The notes under the pieces were generated by a model that ran no database searches, was not told where the DNA came from, and was given only the letters and a program-made list of their open reading frames with translations. A stretch of 7,180 nucleotides of DNA, from positions 1 through 7,180 of the forward strand of contig JAISNS010000220.1 of assembly GCA_031276105.1 (NCBI GenBank), read 5' to 3'. A program made the translations under genes and the position numbers. Source of the DNA: Dysgonamonadaceae bacterium. Its GTDB lineage: Bacteria; Bacteroidota; Bacteroidia; Bacteroidales; Azobacteroidaceae. This document shows positions 1 to 7,082 of the stretch, one piece after another; within the stretch, counting starts at the first letter, position 1; every line of letters begins with the position of its first letter.

Positions 1-120
1 TTTCGTTAATTCCGCCTGTGCCTGTAAGTGAGGTCGACTCAATAGCTGCCTGATTGTTTCTACATACCAATCGATACTTTCATTTGAGAGTACCCCATTA
101 TTTATAGCGCTTTTTTTAGT
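1..120 (-). pseudogene. Possible decayed or partial coding stretch at the window edge
   Basis: On the minus strand a 40-codon frame is open from just after a TGA at 123-121 to the window edge, reading ...NESIDWYVETIRQLL and onward to AELTK. Its composition is more protein-like than the rest of this flank, but it has no ATG or GTG start. A neighbouring frame, open from 179 to a TAA at 104-102, reads RIFFGVGRSELKKAL, and the two could be one sequence split by a frame change near the run of seven A (minus strand) at 117-111. I do not recognise a family. It may be a remnant of a gene whose body lies beyond the window, or chance. Confidence 0.22.
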
Positions 121-178
121 TCACTACGACCAACCCCGAAAAATATTCTATCTGTTTGAGTATTGATAGTTTGGTGGA

Positions 179-199
179 ATTAACCTGACGGCTATGGGG
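179..199 (+). repeat. Left arm of a 21-bp exact inverted repeat flanking the operon
   Basis: This arm is identical over 21 bases to the reverse complement of 7062-7082. It lies 378 bp downstream of the susD stop and is followed directly by TCAAGCCCGCAATGACAGG (200-218). From memory, that sequence resembles a dispersed intergenic repeat seen in many bacterial genomes (CCTGTCATTGCGGGCTTGA on the other strand). The two arms bracket the whole fecR-susC-susD cassette in opposite orientation. Confidence 0.9.
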
Positions 200-231
200 T
201 CAAGCCCGCAATGACAGGTAAACAATCCGAG

Positions 232-270
232 TTGGGGGCTTCCCCAATCGAATTGGGGACTTCCCCAATT
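232..270. repeat. Tandem pair of 21-bp G4/C4 hairpin units
   Basis: Two consecutive units with a 21-bp period each form a hairpin: TTGGGG-GCTT-CCCCAA at 232-247 (6-bp stem) and AATTGGGG-ACTT-CCCCAATT at 251-270 (8-bp stem). The second half of the first and the first half of the second can instead pair with each other (CCCCAAT-CGA-ATTGGGG, 242-258, 7 bp), so the two folds exclude each other. The location is non-coding, over 300 bp past the susD stop. Confidence 0.8.
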
Positions 271-302
271 GGTCTGCCGGATTCTGTTCTACGTTTCGTA
301 AA

Positions 303-349
303 GTCCTGAAAGGACGTAATTTCCATAACCGCAGGTCTGTGACCTGCGG
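303..349 (-). repeat. Bipartite palindromic repeat, unit 1 (inverted orientation)
   Basis: This is a diverged copy in the opposite orientation to units 2 and 3. The short hairpin comes first on the plus strand (GTCC, loop TGAAA, GGAC; 303-315), then CATAACCGCAGG leads into the palindrome at 329-349 (9-bp stem, loop TGT). The orientation is shown by CATAACC before the palindrome, which is the reverse complement of GGTTATG after it in units 2 and 3. Two stem pairs of the short hairpin are swapped relative to units 2 and 3 but still pair. Confidence 0.8.
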
Positions 350-377
350 AGAGGGAAACATCCGTCCACCCTCCCTG

Positions 378-432
378 CTTCCTGCCGCAGGTCGATGACC
401 TGCGGTTATGAAAGTCCTGCCTTTCAGGCAGG
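378..432 (+). repeat. Bipartite palindromic repeat, unit 2
   Basis: This unit has the palindrome at 385-405 (CCGCAGGTC, loop GAT, GACCTGCGG) and a second hairpin at 416-432 (CCTGCC, loop TTTCA, GGCAGG; 6-bp stem). Relative to unit 3, the second hairpin differs at a pair that stays complementary (C417-G431 here, T487-A501 there). It is in the same orientation as unit 3. Confidence 0.88.
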
Positions 433-447
433 GTTGCCGCCGTTTTA

Positions 448-502
448 CTTCCTGCCGCAGGTCTGTGACCTGCGGTTATGAAAATATTGCCTTTCAGGCA
501 AC
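448..502 (+). repeat. Bipartite palindromic repeat, unit 3
   Basis: This unit has a 21-nt near-perfect palindrome at 455-475 (CCGCAGGTC, loop TGT, GACCTGCGG; 9-bp stem). After an 11-nt spacer a second hairpin follows at 487-501 (TTGCC, loop TTTCA, GGCAA). It matches unit 2 at 48 of 53 positions (448-500 against 378-430), with a 70-bp period. No protein is likely here; the frame that reads through it simply translates the repeats. Confidence 0.88.
481..502 (-). terminator. Possible weak intrinsic terminator after susD
   Basis: Read on the minus strand, TTGCC-TGAAA-GGCAA (501-487) forms a 5-bp stem with a 5-nt loop and is followed by TATTTT (486-481). It lies 77 bp after the susD stop and is the first hairpin with a T-rich tail downstream of the operon. 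The stem is short and the hairpin is also part of a repeated element, so termination here is an inference. Confidence 0.3.
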
Positions 503-538
503 GTATAGGGAACGATCGCTTCGCGTAACTCATAACTC

Positions 539-576
539 TTAGTTCTTAGTTCTTAGTTCTTAGTTCTTAGTTCTTA
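539..576 (-). repeat. Heptanucleotide tandem repeat, five units, at the end of susD
   Basis: On the plus strand the unit TTAGTTC repeats five times without error at 539-573 and continues with TTA at 574-576. On the coding (minus) strand this is (GAACTAA)x5, beginning 1-2 bases after the susD stop codon at 580-578. It lies in the 3' untranslated part of the mRNA, so copy-number slippage would not shift the susD frame. On the minus strand it grades into a related degenerate stretch (GAGTTATGAGTTA), suggesting an older, decayed part of the same array. Confidence 0.9.
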
Positions 577-577
577 T

Positions 578-2488
578 TTATTCTTCCATATTAATGGAGC
601 TGACAGCGCTCCAACCGGGGTTTTGCACCAACAGTTTGCCTTTGTACATTTCGCTCAACGGCAGGGGCCACAGCAGATAGTAATCTTTGAAAACGCGGTT
701 TTCAAATGCGGTACGCTGATGAAATACGTCTTTGCCGCGCGAATCGTTGGCATTCATTCCGTGTTTAGGACCATCGAATTTTTCGTGCGCAATAGCCCAG
801 CGGACACAATCGAAGTAACGCGCTTCTTCAAAAGCGAGTTCCACGCGGCGTTCGCGGCGGATGGCTTCGCGCATGGCTTCCTGCGTGGCCGGAACGCGCA
901 ATTGGCCTTCGTTCATGTTGGTGCCGTAGCCCGGAATACCGGCGCGGTTGCGAATCCGGTTCAAGTAATATACGATTTCGGCGCGGTTGGCGGCATAATC
1001 CGCTTCGTTCAGCGCTTCGGCATAATTCAGATAAAATTCGCCCAGGCGGAACATTATCGCTGCGTGTTCGACGAGTTGCCCTGTTTTCACGTTGCTTTTC
1101 GGATTTACGAATTTTCGGCAGAGGTAGCCGGTTTGCGAATAGTTGCGGGTTTCAATTTCGGTACGTCCGGTGTTGCCGCCGTAGAAAAATTCGACGGTGG
1201 AGGTATTGTAGTCCGACAGCCATCGGCAGTTGTTGAACGTAATTGAGATGTAGAAACGCGGTTCGCGGTTGCAATACATATTGTAAGTGCCTTTTTGCGT
1301 GTAGCCGTTGTCGCCTGCAACGGAACTGAACCCGGTTTCGGTATAGGAACCGTCTTCGGCATAGTATTTTCCGTCGGCGCCTTTCAAGAGCGGATAGCCG
1401 GTGCTTGTAAAATAGTCGTCAACCATTTCCTGCACAACTCCCCACCCCGACCATGCACTCAAGAAGCGCGGCGAGCAAGCCAAGTCCATTTCCCAAAAAC
1501 CGCCTGCGGGCTTGGCAAAAATAATTTCGTTGTTGCCGGTTATCCTCTCTGCTAAAAATAGATTTTGATACGTTTTGTAGGGGTCGTACACGCCGTTTAA
1601 ATCATTTTCGCGGTAAAGCGAAAACGTATAGTTGTCGATAATATCTTTTTGTGCGGCAGCCGCGTGTTCCCAGCGCTCTTTACGATCGAGGTCGGTGTAA
1701 TCCATCATCGGCGAGTTGTCGTAATTGCGGAAATTTTTGAAAACATCAAGCGTGCGGTCTTGATTATACAGATCGCTGGCGGCATAAAGCAATGCTCTGG
1801 CTTTGACGGCTTTGCAAAACACTTCGGTTACTCGACCGTAATTCAGCCCCGTGTAATTTTCGCGTGCCAAAGCGTTCATTTTTACCACCTCGTCCATTTC
1901 GGAAACGATGTATTTAAAACATTTACTGACCGGCAATCGCGGGCGCTGCATATCGTCGGTAGAGGCGTCGGCATTTGCCAATTCTTCCGGCAAGATAACT
2001 GCGGGGCCGTATTGCCGCACGAGGCAGAAATAAAACCAAGCTCTCAAGGCTCGCGCCTCGGCCTTACAGCGCAGAATTTCGCTTGCTTCCATTTCGATAT
2101 TTTTATCCACATTTTGCATAAAATCGGTTGCGGCGCGAATAGCGGGATAATAGTGATTCCAAAGGTTGCCGTAAAACAAGTCTTCTTTATCGGGCGCAAG
2201 CAAGCCGAGATTGATTTTTGATATTTCGTAATCGGAATAAGTTACATCTATTTCGTCCGAAATGCCGGCCCAAATAGTCTGATTACTCCATTCATATACC
2301 GGGCGAATGTAGGAATAAACATTTGCCAGAAATTCCAGTGTCGAGTTTCTGCGTTCAAACACCTGCTCAATCGTTTGCAGATTATCGGGTTCGTTGTCGA
2401 AAAAATTGTCGCAGGAAGCTAAACCACCGAATCCCCACACGGGAAACAGTATCCCCAATGCCACTTTGTATAATTGTATTTTTTTCAT
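578..2488 (-). CDS. SusD/RagB-family nutrient-binding outer-membrane lipoprotein
   Basis: This 636-residue protein is the surface-exposed partner of the SusC-like transporter encoded just upstream. In this family SusD sits as a lid over the SusC barrel and binds the incoming oligosaccharide or other ligand. The N-terminus is a lipoprotein signal: MKK, a hydrophobic stretch, and a lipobox LASC with Cys26 as the lipidated residue, followed by Asp- and Asn-rich residues. Family landmarks are the helix-rich segment AEARALRAWFYF (143-154), RLGEFYLNYAEALNE (481-495), NRIRNRAGIP (510-519), the strongly conserved RRERRVELAFEEARYFDCVRW (544-564), and the C-terminal LLWPLPLSEM...QNPGW (605-626). Length is at the long end of the normal range. 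The start at 2488 is fixed by the signal peptide and lies 33 bp after the susC stop; the leader is AT-rich without a Shine-Dalgarno motif. The family call is very secure. The ligand is unknown, since binding residues are poorly conserved between SusD proteins. Confidence 0.97.
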   Translation of the reverse strand: MKKIQLYKVALGILFPVWGFGGLASCDNFFDNEPDNLQTIEQVFERRNSTLEFLANVYSYIRPVYEWSNQTIWAGISDEIDVTYSDYEISKINLGLLAPDKEDLFYGNLWNHYYPAIRAATDFMQNVDKNIEMEASEILRCKAEARALRAWFYFCLVRQYGPAVILPEELANADASTDDMQRPRLPVSKCFKYIVSEMDEVVKMNALARENYTGLNYGRVTEVFCKAVKARALLYAASDLYNQDRTLDVFKNFRNYDNSPMMDYTDLDRKERWEHAAAAQKDIIDNYTFSLYRENDLNGVYDPYKTYQNLFLAERITGNNEIIFAKPAGGFWEMDLACSPRFLSAWSGWGVVQEMVDDYFTSTGYPLLKGADGKYYAEDGSYTETGFSSVAGDNGYTQKGTYNMYCNREPRFYISITFNNCRWLSDYNTSTVEFFYGGNTGRTEIETRNYSQTGYLCRKFVNPKSNVKTGQLVEHAAIMFRLGEFYLNYAEALNEADYAANRAEIVYYLNRIRNRAGIPGYGTNMNEGQLRVPATQEAMREAIRRERRVELAFEEARYFDCVRWAIAHEKFDGPKHGMNANDSRGKDVFHQRTAFENRVFKDYYLLWPLPLSEMYKGKLLVQNPGWSAVSSINMEE

Positions 2489-2521
2489 ATTCGGATAATT
2501 TTAAAAATTTGTAATTTCGAT

Positions 2522-5500
2522 TTAGAAAGAGAAGTTTACACCTACGCTGTATGTTTTGATGTTTGGATATTCCGAACCTGTTTCTTCGCGCAATTCCACA
2601 TCCCACATATTGAAGCGGGTAAAAGTAAGCAGATTGTATCCACCGAAATAGACCCGCACATTGTTCAATCCGATTTTTTTTGTCATCCGTTCGGGAATAT
2701 TGTAAGTCAAATCCAAACTTTTCAGTCGCAAATACGATCCGTCGCGCAGCCAAAAAGTGCTTGTGGCATAGTTTTCCGAATTGGAAGTCAACCCGTAATC
2801 CAACCGGGGCCACAGTGCGTCTTGACGCGGATTGTCGGGCGTCCATCGTTCCGTGATGTTAGCGTATAGATTACCCTTTGCCGCGCCGTCGGTAAAAGGT
2901 TTGAAGTCGGTAGCGCTCAAAGAAAGGGTTCGCCTGCTTACCCCCTGGAAAAACGCGCCCAATGTCCAGTTTTTCCATCCGATTGTGCCGCCAAAGCCAT
3001 AAACGATTTGTGGTATGGACGGATAACCGATGTAAGTCTTGTCCGATGCATCAATAACGTTATCGCTTTGCGGGTTAAGATTGCGATACTTCAAATCGCC
3101 CGGTTTCACTACAATGCCTTTGGGCTTGGCAACGTTGGAATCGTCTATATCTTCCTGCGTATAAAAGCCGTCGCAAATATAGCCGAATTTTGTTTCGAGC
3201 GAATGACCGCGCGAATTAAGATAATCGTAAGGCTTTTGCGGAGTGTCGTCTTCCACATATTCGTTTTGGTTGAACGAAAAATTGCCTTTGAACATCACAA
3301 TCCAGTTGCCGAATTTCCGGGTCAAATCGGTAGTAACTTCAAACCCGCGGTTGTCTATCACACCCAAGTTGCCGTAAGGTAGCGTAACAATGCCGATATA
3401 GGTTGGTACGGCTTGGCGTTGCAAAAAAATGTTTTCGCGATGTTCTTTGAAAAAGTCTATTTGAAACGAAAGGTCGTTGTTACGGACATTAAAATCGATA
3501 CCCACATTTTTTTTCGTAGAGGTTTCCCACGTTACATCAATGGCCGGTCTGCCTACACGCACACCGCCGCGATTTTCCTTGCTGTTACCTTCGCCATACG
3601 TGTAGCCGTTGCCGCTTTCCACAGTAGCAAGATATACAAATCGCGCGTTGCTTTCGCCTTTGGCTGCATTGTCAAGCATTGAGTTGCCCGCCTGCCCCCA
3701 TGAAAAGCGGAATTTCAGGAAACTGATATAATTAGCGGCCGGTTCAAAAAAGCTTTCGTTAGACGCTACCCATGCCGCTCCAAACGAAGGGAAAAAGCCG
3801 AAACGCTTACCCGGCGAAAAGTTTTCCGCGCCGTTGTAGCCAAAATTCGCCTCGCCGAAATAGCGGTCGTTGTACGAATAAGTGGCGCGTCCGGCAATAC
3901 CCATATTGCGAAACGGCATTGCGTGCATCAGCGTTCCGGCGGTAACATTCGAATAATCGGTCATATTATAAAGCAGCATTGCCGAAACGCGATGTATGTT
4001 CTTGAATATCTGTTGGTAATTCAATGCACTTTCCAAATAATATTGCCGGTGCCCCCAAGCGTGCTTGTTGTAACTCCAACTGGGGTCGCCGCTCATATTA
4101 TCGGTACGGGTAAGAATGAGTTCGTTGTTCTCATCGCGCCCTGTTGCCTGCCAGGTAATGGGGTTTGTGCCGATACGCTGAATATCGTTTCGCATATAAA
4201 AATCGTAAGCAATTAATGCACGCACACTCAATCCGTTGAGCCAGAAGTCGAGTTTTTGATCAACACGCAGGTCGGCGCGAGTTTCGCTCGTGTTTCGCTT
4301 GTTGCTGCCCATTCGATAAACCATTGCATACGGGTTGGTTACTCCACCGCCATTGTTCAGGTAAGGAATTTTGCCGTCGGAATACGACGTCGGGTACATA
4401 ATCGGATACGCCCGCGTAATCATTTTGAAAATATCCCTTGCGCTGTAATAGGGCGTATTGTAATCGGCAATTTCGCCTTTTACGCCAAAGTCGATATTGG
4501 TCGTTTTAGTAGCCTGCATGGTGAGGTTGGTAACAAAATTCACGCGGTTGAAAGTCATCGAACCGTCATATTTTTCTTCGGGACGCTCGTTATACAAACC
4601 GCCTTCATTGTAATAGCCAAGCGAAGTGTAGAACTGAGCAAATTCCGAACCGCCTCTTGCATTAATGTTTGCTTTGTGATAAGTACCGTGATTTTTAAAT
4701 ATCTCCTTCATCCAATTCACATTCGGATAAAGCGACGGATCGCTCTGCGTATAAGTCTTGTTGATGTAAGCCGCCGAATAAATTGGCGTTTCGCCTTTGT
4801 TCATTGCCGCCTCGTTAGCCATTTGCATATATGTAATGCCGTCGGCTAATTCGGGAATTTTGGTAAATGTAGTAATACCGGTGTTGTATTCGGCTTTGAC
4901 GCGAGGTTTGCCTTTCAATCCTTTTTTGGTGTTTATCAAGATAACGCCATTTGCGCCTTTTACGCCATATACTGCCGTTGCAGATGCGTCTTTCAATACT
5001 TGAAAACTCTCGATATCTTCAGGATCAATATTGTTGAACGTGCGTTCCACGCCATCCACCAGAATAAGCGGCGTGGTATTTGTCGTTGTCGAAACGCCGC
5101 GAATCCATATTTGCGTATTATCGTCTTTTCCGGCTTCGCCGCTACCCTGAATGCCGACAACGCCCGCAATACGTCCGGCCAATACCGAACTGATGTTAGC
5201 CACCGGTTGCTTCATTTCCTGCATGTTTTTGATTCCCGACTGTGCGCCGACGGTCGAAATTTTACGTTGCGTACCGTAGCCGACCACCACCACTTCGTCC
5301 ATTTGTTTCATCTCTTCCTGCAATACCACGTTGATTATTTTGCGTCCGCCCACTTCCTCTTCGCGTGTTTGAAAGCCGAGGTACGAAAAAATCAGCGTAG
5401 CCTGATTATCCTGAATCAACAGCGAATAGTTGCCGCCGAAATCGGTGACGCTGCCAATATTCGGATTTTCTTTCCATACCACGCTTACTCCTGTTTGAGG

Positions 5501-5887
5501 ATCGCCATTAACGTCGGTAACGTTTCCTGTAATTTTGTGAGATGTTGTACCGTTTTTGGCGGGCGTTTCGTGAAAAATGAAAATATGTCCGCTTTGAATC
5601 TTGAAAGAACAGTTGGTACCTTGCAATAATTCGATCAAAACATCTTTCAGTATGGTACTTTTGATCTCGCGTTCGATTTTAGCATTGACATTGAATGCCG
5701 TTTCTTCGTAACCGACAATCAGATTGGTTTGTTTCTCGATTTGCGCGAAAGCTGTTTTCAACGTGAGGTTACTCCCCTGTATTTTCACTGTCTGGTTTTG
5801 TGAAAACGTTGCCGGATGGAATAAGAATATAAATACGGCTACAAAAAAGATTTGTACGCCCAATTTGTGCGTCGTGGTGTTTTTCAT
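2522..5887 (-). CDS. SusC/RagA-family TonB-dependent outer-membrane transporter with N-terminal STN signalling domain
   Basis: This 1121-residue protein is the import channel of the SusCD pair, driven by TonB-ExbBD. Its domain order can be read directly. A signal peptide covers about residues 1-29, ending ATFSQ. An STN (secretin/TonB short N-terminal) signalling domain covers about 31-110. A CarboxypepD_reg-like beta-sandwich covers about 117-192 (KITGNVTDVNGDPQTGVSV...). The SusC-type segment DEVVVVGYGTQ is at 197-207. The plug, up to about 325, includes LVDGVER and the SusC signature KDASATAVYGVKGANGVIL (299-317). A 22-strand barrel should follow, ending in SVGVNFSF with the terminal aromatic residue usual for outer-membrane beta-barrels. 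The STN domain marks the subclass that signals to a FecR anti-sigma factor, which fits the gene 15 bp upstream. No frameshift or truncation is seen. Substrate is unknown; a complex glycan is the usual guess for this subclass, but nothing here proves it. Confidence 0.98.
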   Translation of the reverse strand: MKNTTTHKLGVQIFFVAVFIFLFHPATFSQNQTVKIQGSNLTLKTAFAQIEKQTNLIVGYEETAFNVNAKIEREIKSTILKDVLIELLQGTNCSFKIQSGHIFIFHETPAKNGTTSHKITGNVTDVNGDPQTGVSVVWKENPNIGSVTDFGGNYSLLIQDNQATLIFSYLGFQTREEEVGGRKIINVVLQEEMKQMDEVVVVGYGTQRKISTVGAQSGIKNMQEMKQPVANISSVLAGRIAGVVGIQGSGEAGKDDNTQIWIRGVSTTTNTTPLILVDGVERTFNNIDPEDIESFQVLKDASATAVYGVKGANGVILINTKKGLKGKPRVKAEYNTGITTFTKIPELADGITYMQMANEAAMNKGETPIYSAAYINKTYTQSDPSLYPNVNWMKEIFKNHGTYHKANINARGGSEFAQFYTSLGYYNEGGLYNERPEEKYDGSMTFNRVNFVTNLTMQATKTTNIDFGVKGEIADYNTPYYSARDIFKMITRAYPIMYPTSYSDGKIPYLNNGGGVTNPYAMVYRMGSNKRNTSETRADLRVDQKLDFWLNGLSVRALIAYDFYMRNDIQRIGTNPITWQATGRDENNELILTRTDNMSGDPSWSYNKHAWGHRQYYLESALNYQQIFKNIHRVSAMLLYNMTDYSNVTAGTLMHAMPFRNMGIAGRATYSYNDRYFGEANFGYNGAENFSPGKRFGFFPSFGAAWVASNESFFEPAANYISFLKFRFSWGQAGNSMLDNAAKGESNARFVYLATVESGNGYTYGEGNSKENRGGVRVGRPAIDVTWETSTKKNVGIDFNVRNNDLSFQIDFFKEHRENIFLQRQAVPTYIGIVTLPYGNLGVIDNRGFEVTTDLTRKFGNWIVMFKGNFSFNQNEYVEDDTPQKPYDYLNSRGHSLETKFGYICDGFYTQEDIDDSNVAKPKGIVVKPGDLKYRNLNPQSDNVIDASDKTYIGYPSIPQIVYGFGGTIGWKNWTLGAFFQGVSRRTLSLSATDFKPFTDGAAKGNLYANITERWTPDNPRQDALWPRLDYGLTSNSENYATSTFWLRDGSYLRLKSLDLTYNIPERMTKKIGLNNVRVYFGGYNLLTFTRFNMWDVELREETGSEYPNIKTYSVGVNFSF

Positions 5888-5902
5888 AATGTACGTTATT
5901 TT

Positions 5903-6925
5903 TTATGGTTGACTGTTTACGTGATATTTGTTGTCGTGTTTAGTGATTACCAAATCGGGGACGATGCTCTCGAGCGCTTTAAAGATATTTTCTACGCTTT
6001 CCTGCTCATCAAAGCGAACGGTTAACCGTTTCTTTTCCATTTCTGTTAATTGGAAGTCAATAGGCACATTGTATCGTCGTCCGATTAGCGTCAATACGTC
6101 CGATAAAGGCGTAGATGTGAAAACAATCTTGCCTGTGAGCCAACCGGAAGCGTCTTGTGCATTTACTTGTTTCTTAACAATATCGCCGGTTCCCAAATTC
6201 AGCGAAATTTCTTCATTGGGCGTCAGGAAGCGCGCGTGGGTTTTATCGTTGTCAAAAATAGTTACCTTTACCTTTCCTTCTTCAAGCGTGGTGCGGATTT
6301 CCGATAAATCGGGATAGGCATTTACGTTAAATTTGGTGCCGAGTACTTCTATATCCATTTGCTTGGTGTGAACAATAAACGGCTTCGAGGAATCTTTTTT
6401 CACTTGAAAGTAGGCTTCGCCTTCTAAATTGACTGTTCTGTGGGTACCGCTGAAACTACGGGGATATTCCAACGAACTGCCTACATTCAACGCTACTTTC
6501 GTACCGTCGGACAACTCTATTTCGGAACGCGCGTTGTTGGGCGACATTACTTTTTGATAATTCACCTCTGCTGTTTCTACCGGTTTCGGAGCACGATGGT
6601 TGATATAAAATACCGACATAACGGTTAAAGGAATAGCGATTGCTGCTGCGGCGGCATATTTTTTCAATGGAATATACCACGCTCGTTTTTCGCGCCGTGT
6701 CGACAGGTTTGCTTTGGCGGCTACCTTATTATATGCTTTTGCCACGTCTATTGATTCCGGATCAAACGCCGGATGAGTAGTTTCCCATAGGTTTTTCATC
6801 TCTTGAAAATACGCGCGGTTTTCGGGTGCGGATGCTACATACGTTTTAACTGCATCGATTTCGTCGGTGTCGGCTATTCCCGAAAATAACTTGACCAAGA
6901 GTAAATCTATTTCTTTTGTGTCCAT
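5903..6925 (-). CDS. FecR-family anti-sigma factor (inner-membrane sigma regulator)
   Basis: This 340-residue single-pass membrane protein should hold an ECF sigma factor in check and relay a signal from the transporter. Residues 1-52 resemble the cytoplasmic sigma-binding part of Bacteroidota FecR proteins (LLLVKLFSG...ENRAYFQEMKNLWE). One transmembrane segment lies at about 89-108 (KYAAAAAIAIPLTVMSVFYI). The periplasmic FecR domain is at about 128-222 (SEIELSDGTKVALNVGSSLEYP, LEGEAYFQVKKD, VLGTKFNVNAYP, TTLEEGKVKV). A C-terminal DUF4974-like domain is at about 264-336 (GKIVFTSTPLSDVLTLIGRRYNVPIDF). The start at 6925 gives the usual MDTKEIDLLL beginning. A further in-frame Met at 6985 would add 20 hydrophobic residues from AT-rich leader DNA and is less likely. 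Only 15 bp separate its stop from the susC start, so co-transcription is likely. The sigma gene that normally precedes it is absent from the visible upstream DNA. Confidence 0.95.
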   Translation of the reverse strand: MDTKEIDLLLVKLFSGIADTDEIDAVKTYVASAPENRAYFQEMKNLWETTHPAFDPESIDVAKAYNKVAAKANLSTRREKRAWYIPLKKYAAAAAIAIPLTVMSVFYINHRAPKPVETAEVNYQKVMSPNNARSEIELSDGTKVALNVGSSLEYPRSFSGTHRTVNLEGEAYFQVKKDSSKPFIVHTKQMDIEVLGTKFNVNAYPDLSEIRTTLEEGKVKVTIFDNDKTHARFLTPNEEISLNLGTGDIVKKQVNAQDASGWLTGKIVFTSTPLSDVLTLIGRRYNVPIDFQLTEMEKKRLTVRFDEQESVENIFKALESIVPDLVITKHDNKYHVNSQP

Positions 6926-7037
6926 AAATATTATCTGTTTTATAAATAAGATAACACAGAAAAAATTTATCCCACCCTGTCGCACGATATTTAAGATTAA
7001 TTAACGGGAAAGGCTTTGTACATATAGTATAAAACAT

Positions 7038-7055
7038 CATCTTCCGATTAAGATG
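7038..7055 (-). repeat. Small inverted repeat (6-bp stem) upstream of fecR
   Basis: CATCTT at 7038-7043 is complementary to AAGATG at 7050-7055 around a 6-nt loop. On the minus strand it is followed by ATGTTTTAT, so it could be a weak stem-loop in an operon leader or the end of an upstream transcript. A 6-bp stem of this composition can arise by chance. Confidence 0.3.
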
Positions 7056-7061
7056 CGTTTG

Positions 7062-7082
7062 CCCCATAGCCGTCAGGTTAAT
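7062..7082 (-). repeat. Right arm of a 21-bp exact inverted repeat flanking the operon
   Basis: Read on the minus strand, this begins ATTAACCTGACGG and ends CTATGGGG, identical over 21 bases to positions 179-199 on the plus strand. The match stops at both ends, apart from a weakly similar few bases beyond the G run. It lies 136 bp upstream of the fecR start codon. A 21-base match is far longer than chance allows in 7 kb, so both arms belong to a repeat family or a once-shared element. Confidence 0.9.

Noticed and set aside
3..50. Plus-strand frame entering at the left edge and ending at a TGA at 48-50
   Set aside because: Only 15 codons are visible, too few to support a gene end.
303..502. 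CRISPR array
   Set aside because: There are only three units, one inverted, spaced irregularly, and the sequence between palindromes is itself repeated rather than unique spacers.
192..533. 113-codon minus-strand open frame between the repeats and susD
   Set aside because: Its translation is made of the repeats themselves (AGHRPA occurs at each palindrome, and PNS with IGE at the G4/C4 units). It has no family resemblance and no plausible leader.
623..1246. Long plus-strand open frames antisense to susD and susC (also at 1649-2221, 3008-3382, 4256-4849 and 5000-5629)
   Set aside because: They lie opposite strongly supported genes, and their translations lack any domain or natural composition. 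They are expected by-products of codon use on the coding strand.
2382..2846. Minus-strand open frame spanning the susC-susD junction
   Set aside because: It overlaps the end of susC and the start of susD out of frame. Both genes are intact and recognisable in their own frames.
6926..6985. Upstream in-frame ATG for fecR at 6985
   Set aside because: It would add 20 residues of hydrophobic, leader-derived sequence before the typical MDTKEIDLLL start. FecR proteins of this type begin with the cytoplasmic sigma-binding region.
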